Shown here piece after piece: positions 40,672-51,327 of a stretch of DNA of 64,000 nucleotides (within the stretch, counting starts at the first letter, position 1; every line of letters starts with the position of its first letter). Position numbers and translations under genes: made by a program. The notes under the pieces are model-generated. The model ran no database searches, was not told the origin of the DNA, and worked only from the letters and a program-made list of their open reading frames with translations. The DNA is from Bacteroides reticulotermitis JCM 10512 (lineage in GTDB: Bacteria > Bacteroidota > Bacteroidia > Bacteroidales > Bacteroidaceae). Location of the stretch: contig NZ_BAIV01000009.1 of the NCBI RefSeq assembly GCF_000517545.1, positions 109,128 through 173,127 of the forward strand. Direction: 5' to 3'.

Positions 40672-42402
40672 TTACCATCCACAGTTCTGCACATAGACGC
40701 CTTTACTATAATTGATCTGCTTCTGTGGAATCGGACAGTACTCATTCTTGTCTTTGGTGAAGGAAGCGTTGCTATAATACGAACGGCGGCTTTTCTCCGA
40801 GCCATAGAAATCATTCAAAGTAATGTCGGCAATTCCCCAACGTACCAAGTCGAAGAAGCGTCCACATTCCATCGCCATCTCCAGGCGACGCTCCCAACGC
40901 AATGCCTGACGGCCTTCGTCAACACTCCATGCGGTGGTGTATTTACCTATCTTATATTTGGCATTGTAATCGAAAATCAGCGTCCGGCTGTCCAAAGCAC
41001 GTTGACGCAATGTATTGACAAGCTGCCGGGCATCTTCCAGGTTACCACCTTCAGCACCTAAGTCCGCCAATTCGATTTCGGCTTCGGCACGCATCAACAT
41101 CACATCGGCATAACGCAGCACAATCCAGTTCTTCGAATTGGCAAAGAATACACCGTTCTGTATCAAGCAACTGCACTCCTTGTCGACATTCTCTTTCATC
41201 GAAGCATAATAGCCGTAGATCTGGGGCGCACGTGCCCAACTTTCGGTGTATTCTACATTCGTATTGTACTTATAAGGAAATCCCGGCATAGCTACCGTAT
41301 GGAATAAACGCGGATCGACATTGTCGGAAAGGTTGTTGTAGACTTTATTGTCATAACTGGTGAACAAAGGAAGTCCTTTATCGTCTGTTTTGAAAGCGTC
41401 CACCAGGTTCTGGCTAGGCTTATTGAAGTCACAGCATCCCACGCCCTGCGGTGCGGTCAGTTGGAAAGCGAAGTTCAGGTTGCCGTACAGCGTTCCGTCA
41501 TTCTCGGAGTATTGAACAGCCCAGATCGATTCTCTCCCATTCTCATACTGATAAGGAAGAAAGTTATAAGCAAAGTCGTCTTCCAGACCGAAACCTCCGT
41601 TGGTATAGATCTGCGGATTCGTATAGGTCAGCACTTGCTTCAGATCATCGGCATTGATGCTCGTTACTTTGTTTGTCTTCACATCGTCCTGATGGTAGGC
41701 TTTGAAGAGATATGTCTTTGCCAAGTAAGCAGCTGCCGCAGCATGCGTAGGACGCCCTTTATCCGCCTGACTGACGGGTAGGTTGTCGTAAGCGAATTTA
41801 AAATCATCGGCTATCTTCTGCCACAACTCGTCATTGGTGTACACACGGTTGGACACTTTGCGATACGCTTCGATGTTTTGTTCGATGTTCTCGTCGATTA
41901 CCGGAATGTACTTGTACATCTCCTTGAGTTTAAACATAAAGTGACCACGGATAAAGCGCATTTCCGCCATGCGTTGCGACTTCAACGGATAGCTGGCCTC
42001 ATCGATCTTTTGCAGAGAACGCAAGGCGATATTGGCGCGGGCAACTCCGCTATACAAACGATACCACATATCGTCCAGCGTCCATAAATCGGTCGTCAGT
42101 CCGTTGGATATTTCAATGTAATGCATATGCGAACCGTCTTCCGTGTTCGACCCGCCCTTATACGCATCATCGGAACGGACATTGCCGAATGACCATAGTT
42201 GGAACGAACTGTTCATGTCTTCCCCACTCACCATATAGGCATAAGCCGCAATGACTGCGTTGTCCACATATTCGGGCTTCATGATATCGTCTTCCGAAAG
42301 AATGCCTTTCGGTTTGGAGTGATCGAGGAAGTCATTGCAACCGGCAACTCCGAGTAAAGTGGCTCCCAACATCATGGATAAAAGTATATTTCTTGTTTTC
42401 AT
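40672..42402 (-). CDS. SusD-like fructan-binding outer-membrane lipoprotein
   Basis: 576 residues, intact. The lipoprotein signal ends GVAGC, then NDFLDHSKPKG. TPR-like helices (RMAEMRFIRGHFMFKLKEMY) and the RagB/SusD domain with RYADVMLMRAEAEIEL and RWERRLEMAMECGRFFDLVRWG are clear. It is the lid partner of the SusC-like protein just upstream and should bind levan or fructo-oligosaccharides. It lies 25 nt after the susC-like gene. I start at MKTRN (42402); an ATG two codons earlier is possible. Confidence 0.9.
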   Translation of the reverse strand: MKTRNILLSMMLGATLLGVAGCNDFLDHSKPKGILSEDDIMKPEYVDNAVIAAYAYMVSGEDMNSSFQLWSFGNVRSDDAYKGGSNTEDGSHMHYIEISNGLTTDLWTLDDMWYRLYSGVARANIALRSLQKIDEASYPLKSQRMAEMRFIRGHFMFKLKEMYKYIPVIDENIEQNIEAYRKVSNRVYTNDELWQKIADDFKFAYDNLPVSQADKGRPTHAAAAAYLAKTYLFKAYHQDDVKTNKVTSINADDLKQVLTYTNPQIYTNGGFGLEDDFAYNFLPYQYENGRESIWAVQYSENDGTLYGNLNFAFQLTAPQGVGCCDFNKPSQNLVDAFKTDDKGLPLFTSYDNKVYNNLSDNVDPRLFHTVAMPGFPYKYNTNVEYTESWARAPQIYGYYASMKENVDKECSCLIQNGVFFANSKNWIVLRYADVMLMRAEAEIELADLGAEGGNLEDARQLVNTLRQRALDSRTLIFDYNAKYKIGKYTTAWSVDEGRQALRWERRLEMAMECGRFFDLVRWGIADITLNDFYGSEKSRRSYYSNASFTKDKNEYCPIPQKQINYSKGVYVQNCGW

Positions 42403-42427
42403 TGTCATCTCAGGTATTAGTAATTAA

Positions 42428-45400
42428 TTAGAAGCTAACGTTAAAGCCAAAAGTCAGATTGATCGGAATCGGATAACCGAAGTTCGGATTCTCGGGATCC
42501 ATGCTTGTAAACTTCTTGCTTTTAATCGTCAATAGGTTGTCACCACTCACGTAGAAGCGCAGGTTAGACATGCGAATCTTTTGAGTAAGTGTTTCCGGAA
42601 GCGTATATCCCAGTTGCAACATACGAAGTTTGAGGTACGAGCCGTTTTCCACAAAGTAGGTGGAGAAGCGTGCTTCATTGTTCAGGTCGGAAACCGACAC
42701 GGCCGGGATATTGGACTGCGGATTCGAGGGTGACCAAGCTCCCAACAGGCGAGTTCCCCGGTTGGCGTTCATGTCTCCCAACGACCAGAAGTCGGTATTC
42801 TTCTTCACATCGTTTACCACATCTACTCCCTGCACTCCTTGCCAGAACATACTAAGGTCGAAATTCTTATACCCTAAGTTTATATTCAAACCGTACGTGA
42901 ACTTCGGATTCGGGTTACCGATCCAGTCCTGGTCTTTCGTGTCGATCACTCCATCATTATTAACATCCCGGTAGCGGATACGTCCCAGTCCCGGTTGTCC
43001 CATCTTTACGTCGTAGGCAGCATGGTAAGCGTCTACTTCTTCCTGCGTTCTGAACAGGCCGTCGGCTACATAACCGGCACGCATATTGATTGCGTGACCG
43101 ATAATATTCATCACTCCGTCGCCTCCGAAGTCACCGGTAGAAGCAACGTCCTCCGGTACAAACAGAATTTCGTTCCGGTAGAAAGACACATTCGCATTGA
43201 CATCATACGTCAGGCCGAAGGCTGTCTTGTTGCGATAACCCAGATTCAGTTCAAAGCCTTTATTCTCCATCTCGCCTACATTTCTCCACTGGCCTCCGCC
43301 TTCGCCGATCACAGCGATATAGGATGGTTTAATCAGAATGTCTTTGGTCTTTTTGTCGAAATATTCGGCCGATCCATACAGTGATTGGTTGAACAGTGAG
43401 AAATCGACCCCGATATTGGTCTGCGTGGTTGTCTCCCACTTGAGATTTTCGTTCATCAATTGGTTGCGCTTGAAACCGGAGGGAAGCAACGCCCCACCAT
43501 TACTCCCGGTAATGTCATAGGAAGTACCATAAGTAGGCGAATTGCCTGTGCCGTAATTGGCTTCGTAAATAGAATAGCGTGCGGTGTTTTCGATCTCCTG
43601 ATTACCGGTCTGCCCCCAGGCGGCCCGAATCTTCAAATCATCGATCACATTTCTCGTACGTTGCATAAACGCTTCTTCACTGATACGCCATCCTACCGAT
43701 ACAGACGGGAAGGTTCCCCATTTGTTATTCTGTCCGAAACGGGAAGAGCCGTCACGACGAATGGTCAAGGAAGCCAAATATCTGTCTGCATACGCGTAGT
43801 TCGCTTTTCCGAAGAAGGAAGCCAGCGTAAAGCCGCCTGCTCCACCGGTAGCTTTCGATATGCCTGTTCCCGCATCAGGATACATATAATCGGGAGAAAT
43901 CACGGCAAACCCTTCGCGATAAGCGCCGAACGCCACATCATCTTCTCGGTTCAGCTCTGTACCGATCATAAAGTCGGCCCGATGTTTCTTGATTTCAAAG
44001 TTGTATGTAGCAATGGCGTTCCACATCCAACGGGTCCAATGTTCCTGTACCATATTGACTGCGCTGGTGCTGTTGCTGAGTGTACCGTTCTCATACGGAA
44101 TCGTAAACGAGCGTTTGAGCTTTTGCGCATAATCCAGCCCGAAGGTCGAACGTACATTGAAGTTCTTGAACGGATTGAAGTTGACGTGAGCATCACCAAA
44201 GATGCGCCAGTACGTATAGCGGTTATCTTTATTATCGTAGTTCACACGGGCAATGTTCTGACGGTCGGGCATCGTTTTATTGGGTCCTCCCCACCCACCG
44301 TCGGTTGTATGCACGGGAATCATAGGTAAGGAGATCATGCGTCACTTAGTACATTTGCCGGAGCCTGAACTTCGGTAGTCCGATTCAGGGTAAAGTTTTC
44401 GCCGATGGTCAACATATCGCCAATCAGCTTATATTCCGAGTTCATACGAGCCGAAATACGGTCGAAGTTTGAATACTTAATCAATCCGTCGTTTTTATAA
44501 TAGCCGAGCGAGAAGAAATAAGTGCCACGCTCCGTTCCATTAGTCACCGACACATTGTATTGCTGGATAAAGCCGGTACGTGTAATCTCGTCAAACCAGT
44601 CCGTGTCAGCCGTCGGTATCTTATTCTCCGAATCGATATACTTGGGAACGAGCATTTGATTTAAAGTCGGATAGCCGCCGGCATCGTAGCCCCAGTCATA
44701 GCGATAGCCAATCGGGTTGGAGTTTGGATTGATCCCCTCGTTGGTATAAGCCTGCCACAGCGTGCGTCCATACTGATCGGTGTTCATCATTTCCTGTTTG
44801 GTATGATACATCGAGCAGTGACCGAAGCATCAAAGTTCACCTTAATACTTCCTTCTTTGCCTTTCTTGGTAGTAATGATGATCACCCCGTTGGCTGCACG
44901 TGAACCATAGATGGAGGCCGAAGCGGCATCTTTCAACACCTGAATGGATTCTATATCGTTGCCATTCAGTTCGTGCATGCCCGCCTTGGTAGGTACTCCG
45001 TCTATAATATAAAGAGGATCGTTGTTGTTCAGCGTACCGATACCCCGGATGCGCACAGTGGCGGTTCCACTCGGGTTACCGTCGGCTGTAATGTTCATAC
45101 CGGGAACACGTCCCTGAAGAGCTTTCACAGGATTGTTCTCTCCCTTTTTCTGAAGTTCTTCTATGTTGACCACCGATACGGCACCGGTCAGGTCGGCCTT
45201 ACGCTGAGTCGTATAGCCGGTTACCACGACCTCTTCCATCATCTGCGTGTCTTCTTCAAGTTGCACACGGACAGAAGCGGCTGCTTTAACAGTTATGGGT
45301 TTGTAACCTATATACGTAATCTTCAGAGTTGCATTGGCAGGAACGGTCAACGAGAAATTTCCGTCGAAGTCACTTATCGTTCCATTTGCAGAAGAAGAGG

Positions 45401-45542
45401 TTTCAATGACAGAAGCACCGATAACCGGCTGCCCGTCTGTCTTGGAAGTCACGTTTCCCTTCACTGTTACGTTTTGCGCCCCAAGGGCACAGATGAAAAC
45501 AAACAGGAAGCAAACGCTGCTAAGAAGTTTTTTGTTCTTCAT
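42428..45542 (-). CDS. SusC-like TonB-dependent fructan transporter (two frameshifts)
   Basis: About 1038 residues restored. The signal peptide ends CALGAQN, then a carboxypeptidase-like domain (about 25-105), a TonB box region (MEEVVVTGY), the plug with SASIYGSRAANGVIIITTKKG, and a barrel ending GFNVSF. It imports fructo-oligosaccharides with the SusD-like lid. The frame breaks at about 44815 (after NFDASVTA) and at about 44337 (after NVLSDA, where GACGCATGATC seems to lack one base); the three parts join without loss. I start at MKNKKLL (45542), where the signal peptide begins. A near-consensus -7 box lies about 65 nt upstream. Confidence 0.9.
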
Positions 45543-45605
45543 GATACCAGGCATTAGTTTTAATGTTATTAATTTAAATGTACGATTTTTATCTTGATCA
45601 ATACT

Positions 45606-45613
45606 GCAAATTA
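45606..45613 (-). promoter_or_regulatory. Possible -7 box of the fructan operon
   Basis: On the minus strand TTAATTTG, one mismatch from TAnnTTTG, about 65 nt upstream of the susC-like ATG. It has no -33 TTTG, as expected for a promoter that needs an activator such as the HTCS. Confidence 0.4.
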
Positions 45614-45752
45614 AGGAGGTTTTCGCCCCAATGACTGAAAGAAATGTTTCAAAGGCTAACAGATTTGTTACATAAGACCACGGAATCAAGGCTTTAGTGC
45701 TTTTATTTTTGTTTCATGCCCACACACCGCTCCGTCTCATCAATAATATGCT

Positions 45753-45760
45753 TATTTTTG
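45753..45760 (+). promoter_or_regulatory. -7 promoter box of the aldose-epimerase-like gene
   Basis: TATTTTTG matches TAnnTTTG; start near 45767, about 20 nt before the ATG at 45787. Confidence 0.5.
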
Positions 45761-45786
45761 TCGGCAGATTACCAATACCATTCGAT

Positions 45787-46659
45787 ATGAAAACAATATC
45801 CAACTCTCAACTCAGCATTCGGGTCTCTCCGCATGGAGCCGAACTTTGTAGTATTCTGGCCAACAACAAAGAATATTTATGGCAAGCCGATCCTGCATTT
45901 TGGAAGCGACATTCGCCTGTGCTTTTTCCCATTGTAGGAAGTGTCTGGGATAACGAATACCGGGTGGACGGAACAGTTTACTCGCTCGGCCAGCACGGTT
46001 TTGCCCGCGACATGGAGTTTACCCTTGTTGGCGAAAGTACGGAAGAAGTCCGCTATCGTCTCGAAAGCAATGCGGAAACGTTGAAGAAATACCCGTTTGC
46101 CTTTTGTTTGGAAATAGGCTATCGCATCCAAGGGAAGCAAATCGAAGTGATCTGGGAGGTTACTAATACAGGCAATAAAGAGATGCACTTCCAAATCGGT
46201 GCACACCCGGCATTTTACTGGCCCGATTTTGATGAGGCGATACCCAATCGCGGCTTCTTCGGGTTCGACCGGAACGATGGGTTGAGCTACATCCTCATCT
46301 CGGAAAAGGGATGTGCTGATCCTTCGACTGAGTATGCGATGGAACTAACGGACGGGCTATTACCACTGGATACGCATACTTTCGATAAAGATGCTTTCAT
46401 TCTTGAGAATGAACAAGTGCGTAAAGTAACTCTATATACCAAGGAGAAGAAGCCCTATTTGAGCCTGCACTTTACCGCTCCGGTAGTCGGCCTATGGTCT
46501 CCTCCGGCCAAGAACGCTCCGTTTGTATGTATCGAACCGTGGTACGGCCGTTGCGACCGGGCGCATTACACAGGCGAGTATAAAGACAAGGATTGGATGC
46601 AGCATTTGGCAGCCGGCAATACTTTCAAAGGCGGCTATACAATAGAGATCAACGATTAG
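45787..46659 (+). CDS. Aldose 1-epimerase-family protein (LacX-like)
   Basis: About 290 residues, cytoplasmic, galactose-mutarotase fold. The family landmarks are visible: ISVSPHGAELCSI-like start (about 9-20), KEYLWQADPAFW, and GAHPAFYWP (about 137-145) with the catalytic histidine; the second acid is probably the Glu of CIEPWYGR (about 245). Proteins of this LacX-like branch act on hexoses or phosphosugars, and the precise substrate is unknown. It is divergent from the fructan operon with its own promoter, so it may serve sugar anomer conversion during growth on fructan or starch; that link is inference. I chose ATG 45787 because the conserved sequence starts there. Confidence 0.82.
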   Translation: MKTISNSQLSIRVSPHGAELCSILANNKEYLWQADPAFWKRHSPVLFPIVGSVWDNEYRVDGTVYSLGQHGFARDMEFTLVGESTEEVRYRLESNAETLKKYPFAFCLEIGYRIQGKQIEVIWEVTNTGNKEMHFQIGAHPAFYWPDFDEAIPNRGFFGFDRNDGLSYILISEKGCADPSTEYAMELTDGLLPLDTHTFDKDAFILENEQVRKVTLYTKEKKPYLSLHFTAPVVGLWSPPAKNAPFVCIEPWYGRCDRAHYTGEYKDKDWMQHLAAGNTFKGGYTIEIND

Positions 46660-46749
46660 TCAGCTATCTCGAATCGCTAGTCGAAGCGTATCCAAGCTGA
46701 TAGGACGAGTCTGAATGGATAAGAAATTAGACACCCCGGCTTAACTAGT

Positions 46750-46850
46750 TATTCGTTTGACCTGGGTTTCCGTTTCGTTCGACCCGGGTGGAACGAAACG
46801 GAAACTAGGTGGAACGAAAGAAACACCCGGGTCGAACGAAAAGAATTTAG
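46750..46850. repeat. Nested inverted repeats with about 22-bp period
   Basis: GTTTCCGTTTCGTTC (46766-46780) is perfectly complementary to 46791-46805, and a 17-bp stretch (46774-46790) is perfectly complementary to 46824-46840, so two long hairpins compete. The word GGAACGAAA or CGAACGAAA recurs at 21-23 bp steps. It lies between the convergent epimerase and patatin genes and could act as a two-way terminator, but it has no T-tract. Confidence 0.75.
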
Positions 46851-46905
46851 TATCTTAGTGTCGTAACGGTATAACGCAACCGAGTAAATATCAGCTTATT
46901 TACAG

Positions 46906-47768
46906 CTACTTCTCTGCTACTGAGAAAGAGAACAGCTGCTTGGCGCACTCATAGCCTTCGTGGTAAAAGTCCGTCAACTTTTGGGTATCACGTTCGATAC
47001 GGTCTACAAGCACAGGGTTGAGTGGGCGAATAACAGTTATACGCCTTCATCCTCCAAACGCTCGACCAATTCCAACTGCTCGTTGTAAACCGTACATCGA
47101 CGACTTAATGCGGCGCGTAGATTCGGATATTTGCGATAAAGAAATGAAGGTACACGGATATCCTTGGATTCTTTCCGGTAACCACGATTACGCGTTAATA
47201 CGACCACATTACGGGTATAGCCATCCTCAATTGCGCGCTGCAACGGAATAGAGTCTACAATCCCTCCATCGAGCATCGGAACGTCATCTACATAAGCAAT
47301 CGGACAAACAAAAGGCAGGCTGCTGGATGCCCGGACAATATCAATCACACGGTTTTTATCCTGCTTCTCTTCAAAATAGTCGGGCTCGCCTGTCACGCAA
47401 TTAGTTGTTACCATCACAAAACGTTCCGAAGAAGCGAAATAAGTATCATAGTCATACGGAAGAATATGCTCCGGAAACTCATTAAACAGCAAATCAAAAT
47501 CGAGGATATTCCGCTTCTTAAGCAAATGCTTCAACCCGATATAATTGTACTTCTCCAGTAAGTCGATGTTGCTGTATTTGGCACGTCCCCGCTGACCGGA
47601 AGCGTACGAAAGCCCATTGCACGCACCGGCTGAAACACCGATCACATAAGGAAAGCGAATGTTATGGTCCATAAAAAAGTCAAGAACCCCACAAGTAAAT
47701 ACCCCTCGCATTCCTCCTCCTTCCAGCACCAAACCGGTAGATGGATTTATTTGTATTCCTTCCTTCAT
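46906..47768 (-). CDS. Patatin-like phospholipase (YjjU-type; frameshifted near C-terminus)
   Basis: About 287 residues restored, patatin fold. The oxyanion loop GGGMRG (about 17), the nucleophile elbow GVSAGA (Ser about 44) and the DGG of the catalytic dyad (MLDGGIVDS, about 165) are all intact, so it should be an active lipid acyl hydrolase. The frame is lost at about 47040; the last 44 residues continue in another frame (VIRPLNPVLVDR to VAEK, stop at 46906), restoring the usual C-terminus. Its start overlaps the antiporter stop by 4 bp (ATGA), so translation is coupled. Confidence 0.82.
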
Positions 47769-49960
47769 TTTCCGTTGTTTTTATTTCGACGAATCACTAA
47801 TAGAGAAGATAGGTTTCGAGAAATATCTTCTTCCTCCGTCAATTTTGTATAGGTAAGATGACTCATAACCAACAGGCCATCCTTTTCTTCGGTGATCAGG
47901 GCATCTATTTGAGTAAACCAAACCAGATTCAGTTGATTGGGGAACCTCTCAACCAGTTCATTGATTCGCGACTTATATTCCAAATCATCCGCATCGAATA
48001 AGAAGAGCCTAACCGAGTGGCCTCCCGAAAGCACATTTTCGAGATAGGACAGCAAGAAGGAATCGATCATCCCCCATGACGAAGCTGACTAGCGCCCCTT
48101 CCCTATAATTGCGGTTCACAAATACAGCAACCGGGCACTTCACCTGTTCCAGCACCTCATCTATCTTATCCTGAAACAATGACAACCATAAAATAGCTCC
48201 CGGTGTACCCGGCATATCAGGACGGTAATGGCTACCTGCCCCGAGTAACAGCATATCAGGTTTCTCCCTGCGAACGAAAGAAATCATCTCTTGAACCAGC
48301 TTATCAGTTACCCGATAATGATTATCTACCTGCAGATTCAGTTCTCCGGCCCGTTCATTCAAGAGCGTGAAGTTTTCACTCGCATAATGCTCCGCATTTA
48401 TCGGGTTTAAATCTGTTCCAACGGTATAATGTGCGGCTATCAAGTGCTTCTTCTCCAGTTGCTTGCCAAATAAGAAATAGTAGATCGAAAGTAGATTTCT
48501 TCCCGATTCAGGCGCCCAAAACATAATATCAGTTTCTGTTTCAAAGACATCTTTTCTTCGCGATGTGCAAAGAAGCTCTCCACAAAGTGCAGCAAAGGCG
48601 TGGTCATGAAAGTAGTAACCAATGCCATAATAACCAAAATAACAAAGATAGAGGGAGGAAGAACTCCCATTTCATACCCGATGTTTAAGGCGACTAACTC
48701 CATTAGCCCGCGCGTGTTCATCAGGGTACCGACAATAAGACTGTCTTTCCAGGTCTCACCGACCAAACGGGATGCTATGGCACAGCCTCCCAGCTTCCCG
48801 ACAATAGCCACTGTTATCAATAAAAGGCATACCAACCATAGATCCGGACTGTTGATTAATCCGATTTCCGTACGGAGTCCGGTAAAGGCAAAAAACAACG
48901 GAAGAAAGAAAACCAATGAGATGTCTTCCACCTTTTCCATCATTACTTTTCGAAATCCAATGTTCGAAGGCATCACTACACCGGCCATAAAAGCACCAAA
49001 CAGAGCATGTATACCAATTACTTCCGTGATGCAGGAAGAGATGATCAGAATCAGCAAGATAAAGGCAACAAACGTCTTGTTTATAGCCTCTTTGTTAGCA
49101 TATACCTCCCCTACTTTTCTAAGAAAAGGGCGCACAACCCAGAACATGACTATGATATAGACAGCAGTCAACGCAACCGAATAAAGAGCACTTGCAAAGT
49201 TTCCGGCTTTAGATATCGCGATTACAACGGCCAACAAACACCATGCAGTCACGTCATCATTCGCCGCCGACGCAATAGCCAGCGTTCCCAAAGGGGTCTT
49301 GGTCATGTTTCGTTCCTGAATAATGCGGGCCAGCACCGGAAAAGCCGTTATACTCATCGAAATCCCTATAAAAAGAGAGAAAGGTAAGAACGCCGTTTGA
49401 GTGGATGCATACTCCTCATAAATCCAGAACGAAGCCAAAATACCCAAGAAGAACGGGACCAGAATACCGGCATGACTGATTACCAAGGTCTCGTTTATCT
49501 TATTTTTCAAGATGCTAAAGTCCAGCTCCATCCCGATTACAAACATGAAGAGAATCAACCCGACTTGACTCAGCAATCCCAGGTTAGTTAACGAGTCGGT
49601 GGGGAAGAGAAAAGTGAATATTTCAGGAAAGAATGCTCCCAGCACAGAGGGGCCTAGTACGATACCGGCGACAATTTCACCTATCACAGCCGGTTGCCCC
49701 ATATGATTAAACAGATAGCCAAACAAGCGAACCATCAATAATACGGCTATGATCTGGATGAGTAATATTGTCAGCGGCTCTTGTAAGTTGTCAGCCATAA
49801 ACTGGCAAAATATCGTAAAGGGATCTCCTTGAATAGCCGGAAAGTTCTCGGCATGGTGCAAGAACCGATCCCCTTCCCCAATCGCGACATAAATAAGCCC
49901 TCCAAAGACGAGTAGCATAATGACGTAAATGATATAATTCTTTCTGGCTCTATTTTGCAT
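47765..49960 (-). CDS. CPA2-type cation:proton antiporter with C-terminal USP-like domains (two frameshifts)
   Basis: About 730 residues restored. An N-terminal helix is followed by a Na+/H+-exchanger domain (PF00999 type) with about 12 helices, including the conserved GQPAVIGEIVAGIVLGPS and the unwound helices with DD in the ASAANDDVTAW motif. The C-terminal 280 residues look like two universal-stress-protein-like folds. Frame breaks are at about 48500 and about 48065. Monovalent cation exchange for pH or salt control is likely; the cation is unknown. I start at MQNRARKN (49960). It is the first gene of a pair with the patatin gene. Confidence 0.82.
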
Positions 49961-50430
49961 AAACTCTGAAAATTTATAATTTACTGTCCGGCCCAAAACA
50001 ACTAACCACCTGCTAATAACTGTTTTAACAAAAACAAAGCACAAATCTACCCAGCCTCTATGCGGAAAATCCGTATACGATTCAATCAGAATAAATAAGT
50101 AAAAGCATGATTCATATTTTTAAGGTAATCATAGGCCTTTGACAAAATCAGGGGTAAAGATAAACAAATGCTGCGAGAGTTTGACATTTGTACGAACACT
50201 TTTATTCACAAAACTCTTCTATTAGTCTAGTTTTTCATGCCATTTTCATTTAAAAACTATCTATAATCAATCAGGTGAATCCCTTTAAAAACAAGATGTT
50301 ACTGTTCCAATTCTCTGAAAAAACAAATAATTATACTAAATCTTGTTTTATTCCTCATAAACTCGTAACTTTAGGCTATCCTAAACGTTTTATAGATATA
50401 TATAAAAAGTCCTGTTCAAAGGCAATCGCT
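49961..50430. other. Divergent intergenic region
   Basis: It holds a perfect -7 box on the minus strand (TAGATTTG, 50042-50049) for the antiporter and a one-mismatch box on the plus strand (TAACTTTA, about 50357-50364) for the gene at 50431. An in-frame extension of the right-hand gene to 50275 is open but its composition is not gene-like. Confidence 0.45.
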
Positions 50431-50952
50431 ATGAGAATAAAGTTTGAGATCAAAGAAAAATTGTCCGAGATTATCGAGGAGATCATGCATTCTCCTCACT
50501 GGATTACCTATGTGAAAGAAGAACTTAATGGCAGAACTACCGTAGTTATTCGCGACCAAGAATTTGGTTCGGAAGCAACGATAGAGATTTATGCCACTGA
50601 GATCAGTATCAAAACCGCCTGGTCAAATTACGATTACCGTATTTCTGTGGTACAAGGAATAGTATGGTGTGAATATAACGGCGCATATCGTGGCTTATTG
50701 GAACAAGTGCTCTTACCAACCCTTACACCTAAAGAGAATCTGCTTGATTCCCAAGTTACCGAAAGCTCCCTATACGGAAGGGAACACAAGACATTAAAAG
50801 AATATGCCGAAGCCAACGCAAAGCTGAAACAATTCCGCCGTGATAATTTCAATGAAGACAGAAGTGGTGTAGCCCCGTTTGATCACCCTAGGCGAGTATA
50901 CGATGAGTTTATCAAGGAAGACTACCTGATTATAACACCTAAAAAGAAATAA
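50431..50952 (+). CDS. Uncharacterised soluble protein
   Basis: About 173 residues, no signal peptide and no membrane helix. It begins MRIKFEIKEKLSE and has an alternating beta-rich middle (TTVVIRDQEFG, ATIEIYATE, IRIS) and a charged helical C-terminus ending in lysines. I do not recognise the family. The start at 50431 is chosen because the preceding open codons look non-coding and a promoter-like box lies about 70 nt upstream; the alternative start 50275 would add 52 residues. A strong two-way terminator follows at once, so it is a single-gene transcript. Confidence 0.6.
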   Translation: MRIKFEIKEKLSEIIEEIMHSPHWITYVKEELNGRTTVVIRDQEFGSEATIEIYATEISIKTAWSNYDYRISVVQGIVWCEYNGAYRGLLEQVLLPTLTPKENLLDSQVTESSLYGREHKTLKEYAEANAKLKQFRRDNFNEDRSGVAPFDHPRRVYDEFIKEDYLIITPKKK

Positions 50953-50992
50953 TAAAATTGGCCGGAGAGTATAGACTCCGGCCAATTTTATT
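50951..50992. terminator. Bidirectional rho-independent terminator
   Basis: A 17-bp perfect stem (50951-50967 with 50976-50992, core TTGGCCGGAG / CTCCGGCCAA) flanked by A-rich and T-rich sides, which gives a T-tract on both strands. It separates the convergent genes ending at 50952 and 50995. Confidence 0.9.
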
Positions 50993-50994
50993 AT

Positions 50995-51327
50995 TCAAAA
51001 GCTGACTCCCTGCTCCAACAGATCTTTTTGAGATACCGCAAAGTTGTCGCCCGCATTCAATCGCTTCATCACCAACGTACCGACTCGCTTGGCATCTTCC
51101 GCCCTACTAAACGCTTTCTTACCCGAAACGGCCGGTATAAAAGGCTGATTTATTAGCAACTTATCATCGCGCAAGATGTGGTAACCGTATCCATTCGGCT
51201 TCACCTGCACAACCTCCAAGCGATAAGATTCCGGCTTCAGGTCTTGTTTGCTATCCGCTACGCAAAGCACCAGTATACATACACATATAAGGAAGAACGC
51301 CAGAAGTGCTATTTTATTCCTCTTCAT
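50995..51327 (-). CDS. DUF4907-family small exported protein
   Basis: About 110 residues with an N-terminal membrane anchor or signal (LLAFFLICVCILVLCVA), then a compact domain with YRLEVVQVKPNGYGYHIL and the F/Y-I-P-A-x-x-G motif. This is DUF4907, known only from Bacteroidota and of unknown function. Its ATG at 51327 lies inside the last 14 bases of the kelch gene, so the pair is translationally coupled. Its constant pairing with kelch repeat proteins suggests a shared envelope role. Confidence 0.75.
   Translation of the reverse strand: MKRNKIALLAFFLICVCILVLCVADSKQDLKPESYRLEVVQVKPNGYGYHILRDDKLLINQPFIPAVSGKKAFSRAEDAKRVGTLVMKRLNAGDNFAVSQKDLLEQGVSF

Noticed and set aside
43460..44329. 289-codon open frame on the plus strand inside the fructan susC-like gene
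   Set aside because: Antisense shadow of the transporter; no signal, motif or promoter.
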